The translations under genes were made by a program, and so were the position numbers. 64,000 bases of DNA, from positions 182,648 through 246,647 of the forward strand of contig NZ_PEBU01000005.1 in assembly GCF_002887595.1 (NCBI RefSeq), written 5' to 3'. The notes beneath the pieces were generated by a model that worked only from the letters and a program-made list of their open reading frames with translations, was not told the DNA's origin and did not search any database. The stretch's first letter is position 1, and the number at the start of each line of letters is the position of its first letter. The DNA comes from Bowmanella denitrificans (GTDB taxonomy: Bacteria; Pseudomonadota; Gammaproteobacteria; Enterobacterales; Alteromonadaceae). Shown in pieces: positions 60,920 to 64,000 of this stretch.

Positions 60920-61588
60920 TTACTTTTGTGATTTCGCTCCCATAATAAGCAACCAAAGGCAGGCTGAAAACTCACCTAAAGTTCCGGGCAGAGAGAGCCA
61001 AAGCGGTACATCCCCCGTTTCGAAGACAAACTTAAGCACAAAACCAGCGACATAATTCACTAGCCCCGAGACAATCAACAATATGCAGATAACTGTGGGT
61101 AGCATGCGAGTCCGATAGGCCAGCCATCCAAAAATTACCAACCAGATGCCAGTAATGACTTGAATTAGCGTAAACCCATTGCTGAATTGGCTGGCAAAGG
61201 AGAGGATCTGTGATGCAGTATGCTCGTTAACTTCAGGTTGGCCCATCATAATCGTTGCGACATTGATGTAGTTGAGCGTATTCGCTAACAGAGCCGTGGC
61301 ACCCATAACGCCAAAGCTAAGCAGCAGAAGTGCGCCAAGATTGGAGCTATTGAAAAAGAGTTTGCTCAATAGCCCCGACAATACTGTAAAAGAAACGAAG
61401 CTTAGTAAACAGGCACTGATTCCGGCTCGAAATAGGGTGGATTTATCATGTAAATTACTGACCGTTTGAATACTGTCAATCCAATCAAACATAACTCCGG
61501 GAACGTAAACCATCCCGAATAAACCACTTACGATTAATACCAGATAGCTCAGCCCGGATAATCGGGCGAAAAGGTTATTGTGATTCAT
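60920..61588 (-). CDS. DUF4386 family membrane protein
   Basis: 222 residues with six membrane segments, beginning NNLFARLSGLSYLVLIVSGLFGMVYVPGVMF. The RLSGLSYL start, LLSFGVMGATALLANTLNYI and the ending LSLPGTLGEFSACLWLLIMG match DUF4386. It overlaps the upstream membrane-protein gene by 4 bp (61585-61588), so they form an operon. The function is unknown; the family is often near transcriptional regulators, as here. The frameshifted relative at 59240 suggests a duplicated or repeatedly acquired gene. Confidence 0.8.
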   Translation of the reverse strand: MNHNNLFARLSGLSYLVLIVSGLFGMVYVPGVMFDWIDSIQTVSNLHDKSTLFRAGISACLLSFVSFTVLSGLLSKLFFNSSNLGALLLLSFGVMGATALLANTLNYINVATIMMGQPEVNEHTASQILSFASQFSNGFTLIQVITGIWLVIFGWLAYRTRMLPTVICILLIVSGLVNYVAGFVLKFVFETGDVPLWLSLPGTLGEFSACLWLLIMGAKSQK

Positions 61589-62307
61589 GACTGTCTCCTA
61601 AACTGTTGTATGTGCTGTTTGAGGTAGAGGTTTAGCTTATTGATCTGCCGACTAAAGACCGTTGATATCAGCCAGAATAGGGTTAGAAAGCCGATCAGGT
61701 GGACAGGTGCGGTCAACCAGAGTGTTCCAGCCAACTGTTCGGGAAACACCTTGGTACCAGGCCCATCCAACAGAGACCCGGCAGCGATATACAGAGAAAA
61801 CCCCATCCGCCACAAATGTCTGGTTATCCTCCAGTGATGTTTTAGTCCTCCCTGGCATAGGCTCAAAAAATCACCTACGGCTGCCATGGCTGCGATAGCT
61901 GCAAATCCAAAATAGACGGGGGGAGTAATGCCCAATTGCGGGCTAATTGAAGGCGCCTTAAGCCCAGAATAAACAAACGCTGTCACCAATAAAATAGCGG
62001 CTATAAGGATGAACCGATCAATCGAGGTCGACCATTTACCGCGGGGTTTTACGGTAATCAAACCGCTGACTACCAGATAGCATGTAAATAGGCCAACTAA
62101 GCCAGTCAGCGCTTCTGGGCGATCTATTGCTATTAGAGTTCCACCACCCGCCGTGTAGACCATTGCCCCGGCAAAAATGAGGCCTGTATAACGGTGCAGG
62201 GCACTGCCTTTTTTTGCAAAGAAAGCTGTTAGTCCAGCAATAACGGCAACAGCCCCGATAAACAAATGCGATGTAAGCAAGACAGTCATACTCTTAGTCT
62301 CAGTCAT
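61585..62307 (-). CDS. Polytopic membrane protein (DUF2306-like)
   Basis: 240 residues with seven or so hydrophobic segments: HLFIGAVAVIAGLTAFFA, LIFAGAMVYTAGG, LVGLFTCYLVVSGLI, FILIAAILLVTAFVYSG, YFGFAAIAAMAAVGDF, FSLYIAAGSLL, HLIGFLTLFWLISTVF. The KGSALHRYTGLIFAGAMV stretch with its His, and HHWRITRHLWRMGFSLYIAAGSLL, resemble DUF2306 and related haem-like membrane families. I call the ATG at 62307; one at 62289 is an alternative with equal support. It precedes the DUF4386 gene with a 4-bp overlap and is divergent from an AraC regulator. Function unknown. Confidence 0.7.
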   Translation of the reverse strand: MTETKSMTVLLTSHLFIGAVAVIAGLTAFFAKKGSALHRYTGLIFAGAMVYTAGGGTLIAIDRPEALTGLVGLFTCYLVVSGLITVKPRGKWSTSIDRFILIAAILLVTAFVYSGLKAPSISPQLGITPPVYFGFAAIAAMAAVGDFLSLCQGGLKHHWRITRHLWRMGFSLYIAAGSLLDGPGTKVFPEQLAGTLWLTAPVHLIGFLTLFWLISTVFSRQINKLNLYLKQHIQQFRRQS

Positions 62308-62427
62308 TAACTGTAGAAATCATTGCATTTGCTAAAAAGACATGTGTCCGTGCCCACTGGGCTGGACAAAAAACAGCAAAAAAAGATGTAAGCTGTGTGC
62401 ATTCTGGATATGAGGGCTGATTCTAAA

Positions 62428-63606
62428 ATGAGTTTGGAATATGTGACTGTAACGATGATTGGTGCGATGAGTGGGATATGCCTGATAGCGATATCCTTCA
62501 TATTAACCAATCGGCCGCGACTGCCTAGTTATGGTCCACTGACTAATTTGTTGTTGTCTATCTTGATATTAGTGGCTCCATCCTGGCTCGCAGTGGTTCG
62601 ACCTACGTATTTTGTTGTATCAGTGGGCCTTAGCTTGGTCGCATTTATGTCCCTGGGGCCGCTGCTATGGTTGTATGTTGATTCCCTGACATCGCGTATT
62701 GAGTGGCACTTTTCTCTTAAAAAGCTTACCCACTTTATTCCTGCGGCACTATCTTTGTTAGCCTTGCTAGGGGTATTCACTGCTCCCTATGAAGATGTAG
62801 AGAGTATGGTGCTATTGTCACAGGTGCCAGAAAACGGGCTACTGAAACCACTGGTCATTATTGTTTGGCTGTTGCTGGTGCTTTGGGTACCGCAATCAAT
62901 TTACTATCTTGTTGTTACCGGAGTTCGACTTGTCAGGCATCACAAGCGCCTTAAAGGCTTTTTTTCCAATACAGAATGCAGAGAGCTGAATTGGCTGTCA
63001 TGGCTGTTTGCGCTGGTCGCCGCTCTCTGGGGACTGTTAGTTGTAAACTTTTTTGTCGATACGGTTTTTAATGCTTCATTAGTAGTAAAAGAGCTATTGA
63101 TTCTAATTGCACTGCTGTCCGTTTGGATTCTGACGCTGTGGGGATTACGTCAGAAGCCCGCGTTTGACGGTCAGTATTTGCACAATGCTCCAGCAACTGA
63201 AGAATCAGAAACCCAATCAAAAAAGTACAGTCGATCTTCTCTGAGCAAAGATAGAGCTTCTGAAATAGTTGCTCTTATTAAAAAGGCGATTGTTTGCGAA
63301 GAGCTGTTTCTCGATTCAGATCTAACCCTGTCTGACCTTGCCGAATCCATCGACACCAGCAGCCACCTGGTGTCTCAGGTACTGAATCAGCACATGGGGA
63401 CGACGTTTTTTGACTACGTGAATGAGAATCGAATTGAAGCGGCCAAGGTTTTGCTGGCTCAAACGACAAAGAGCGCACTGGATATTTGTTATGAGGTAGG
63501 CTTCAATGCTCGCTCATCGTTTTATAAAGCCTTTAAACAGATTACTAATACCACGCCAGCACAGTACAGAAAAATGAGACTGGCTGACGCGTTGGGGGAT
63601 GAGTAG
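62428..63606 (+). CDS. AraC-family regulator with N-terminal membrane domain
   Basis: 392 residues from the ATG at 62428, with GAGGG 11 bp upstream; starts at 62410 or 62395 are weaker. Seven hydrophobic segments fill residues about 5-245 (VTVTMIGAMSGICLIAISFIL, LLLSILILVAPSWLA, VGLSLVAFMSLGPLLWLYV, LLALLGVFTA, PLVIIVWLLLVLW, WLFALVAALWGLLVVNFFV, LLILIALLSVWILTLW). A C-terminal AraC helix-turn-helix pair follows (TLSDLAESIDTSSHLVSQVLNQHMGTTFFDYVNENRIEAAKVLL, then DICYEVGFNARSSFYKAFKQITNTTPAQYR). It is a membrane-bound one-component regulator, divergent from the two membrane-protein genes, which it probably controls. Confidence 0.85.
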   Translation: MSLEYVTVTMIGAMSGICLIAISFILTNRPRLPSYGPLTNLLLSILILVAPSWLAVVRPTYFVVSVGLSLVAFMSLGPLLWLYVDSLTSRIEWHFSLKKLTHFIPAALSLLALLGVFTAPYEDVESMVLLSQVPENGLLKPLVIIVWLLLVLWVPQSIYYLVVTGVRLVRHHKRLKGFFSNTECRELNWLSWLFALVAALWGLLVVNFFVDTVFNASLVVKELLILIALLSVWILTLWGLRQKPAFDGQYLHNAPATEESETQSKKYSRSSLSKDRASEIVALIKKAIVCEELFLDSDLTLSDLAESIDTSSHLVSQVLNQHMGTTFFDYVNENRIEAAKVLLAQTTKSALDICYEVGFNARSSFYKAFKQITNTTPAQYRKMRLADALGDE

Positions 63607-64000
63607 CAGAGAACAGGTGGGTAGAACCCTAACTGACCTCCATGTCTTTTATGACGCGTCTTCCACTCAATTTTCTCCCAGCAAATTGCCCACCTTTTAG
63701 CAGCGCCCTGAACTGACCGGGAATTTTTTAGCGGGGGAGCAAAGCGGCTTGGGCCGCTTAAGGGGGGCTTCTGGCTGATGTTTGTAGACTAATATCTAAT
63801 TTATGCCAATAGCGGTCATTGACGGCAATAACCGTCTTGTCACCGCTCAATTGTCTCAAACTGTTTCAACAACTATGACACGGCTGATTAATGAGCGACC
63901 CTTTGATCCGGGGGAGTAGTGGGTTGTTTAGCTGACTAGTGTAAACAGATACTCCATCAAGGCTACATAACTAAATTGACATCGCCGCCACCACCTATCA
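63607..64000. other. Intergenic region with a copy of the hairpin module
   Basis: I see no gene in the last 394 bases. A near-exact second copy (63730-63789) of the module at 59667-59725 lies here, beginning AGCGGGGG and ending TTTGTAGAC, with the AAGCGGC/GCCGCTT hairpin at 63742-63759. The two copies bracket the toxin-antitoxin, DUF4386 and AraC genes. Confidence 0.6.

Noticed and set aside
59660-63789. Integron attC sites between small genes
   Set aside because: The repeats lack the paired core sites of attC (RYYYAAC/GTTRRRY), genes are on both strands, and no integrase is seen.

Overview
The window looks like chromosome of a marine gammaproteobacterium of the Alteromonadales (Alteromonadaceae-like). 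The reasons are four large TonB-dependent receptors in 64 kb, CadC-like membrane regulators with beta-propeller sensor domains, a PepSY/DUF3325/DUF3649 iron-uptake operon, PEP-CTERM-type secreted proteins, a Cry-DASH/photolyase/DUF2256 operon, and intermediate GC content. The genus is inferred from gene style only. No rRNA, tRNA, CRISPR array, transposase or phage gene was seen. LAYOUT. 0.1-8.7 kb: a minus-strand polymorphic-toxin locus with two secreted Ig/FN3-like proteins, a 1757-residue RHS protein with a Hint domain and an unrecognised 89-residue C-terminal tip, and a HEAT-like putative immunity protein that overlaps it by 4 bp. 8.8-9.8 kb: a Shewanella-type PPP phosphatase lipoprotein. 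9.9-23.6 kb: two paralogous modules, each a TonB-dependent receptor divergent from a transmembrane winged-helix/PD40 regulator, followed by an M16 metalloprotease lipoprotein. The two receptors and the protease share a tandem 11-bp box upstream and probably form one regulon for sensing, degrading and importing an extracellular substrate, most likely peptides. 23.7-26.0 kb: a PepSY iron-uptake operon behind a Fur-like box. 26.1-29.2 kb: an Oar-like TonB-dependent receptor with a TTGTATACAA operator. 29.9-33.8 kb: a choice-of-anchor-A PEP-CTERM protein and a PrsT-like TPR protein. 33.9-41.7 kb: hydroxyproline catabolism (GntR/FCD regulator, ketoglutarate semialdehyde dehydrogenase, 4-hydroxyproline 2-epimerase, pyrroline-4-hydroxy-2-carboxylate deaminase, trans-3-hydroxyproline dehydratase, D-amino-acid dehydrogenase, M24 prolidase-like peptidase). 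The same TTGTATACAA core lies in its divergent promoter, which links the Oar-like receptor to this pathway. 41.9-46.0 kb: a 51-residue membrane protein, a class D beta-lactamase, an esterase, a LysR regulator and a flavin monooxygenase. 46.0-51.4 kb: a Tat-exported phospholipase C, a TonB-dependent receptor and a DeoR regulator whose promoter carries five 10-bp-phased repeats. 51.4-58.3 kb: a small membrane protein, two cryptochrome/photolyase proteins with DUF2256, and a tricorn-like S41 protease. 58.3-64.0 kb: a decayed accessory region with dispersed repeats, a GFA protein, a frameshifted and truncated DUF4386 pseudogene, another gene remnant, a YefM/YoeB toxin-antitoxin pair, and a DUF4386 plus membrane-protein operon next to a membrane-bound AraC regulator. 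HOW IT WORKS TOGETHER. Most of the window is about capturing extracellular macromolecules or their breakdown products: receptors paired with proteases, collagen-type amino acid catabolism, and phospholipid hydrolysis. Each block has its own regulator and a visible candidate operator. The two ends hold conflict or accessory genes.
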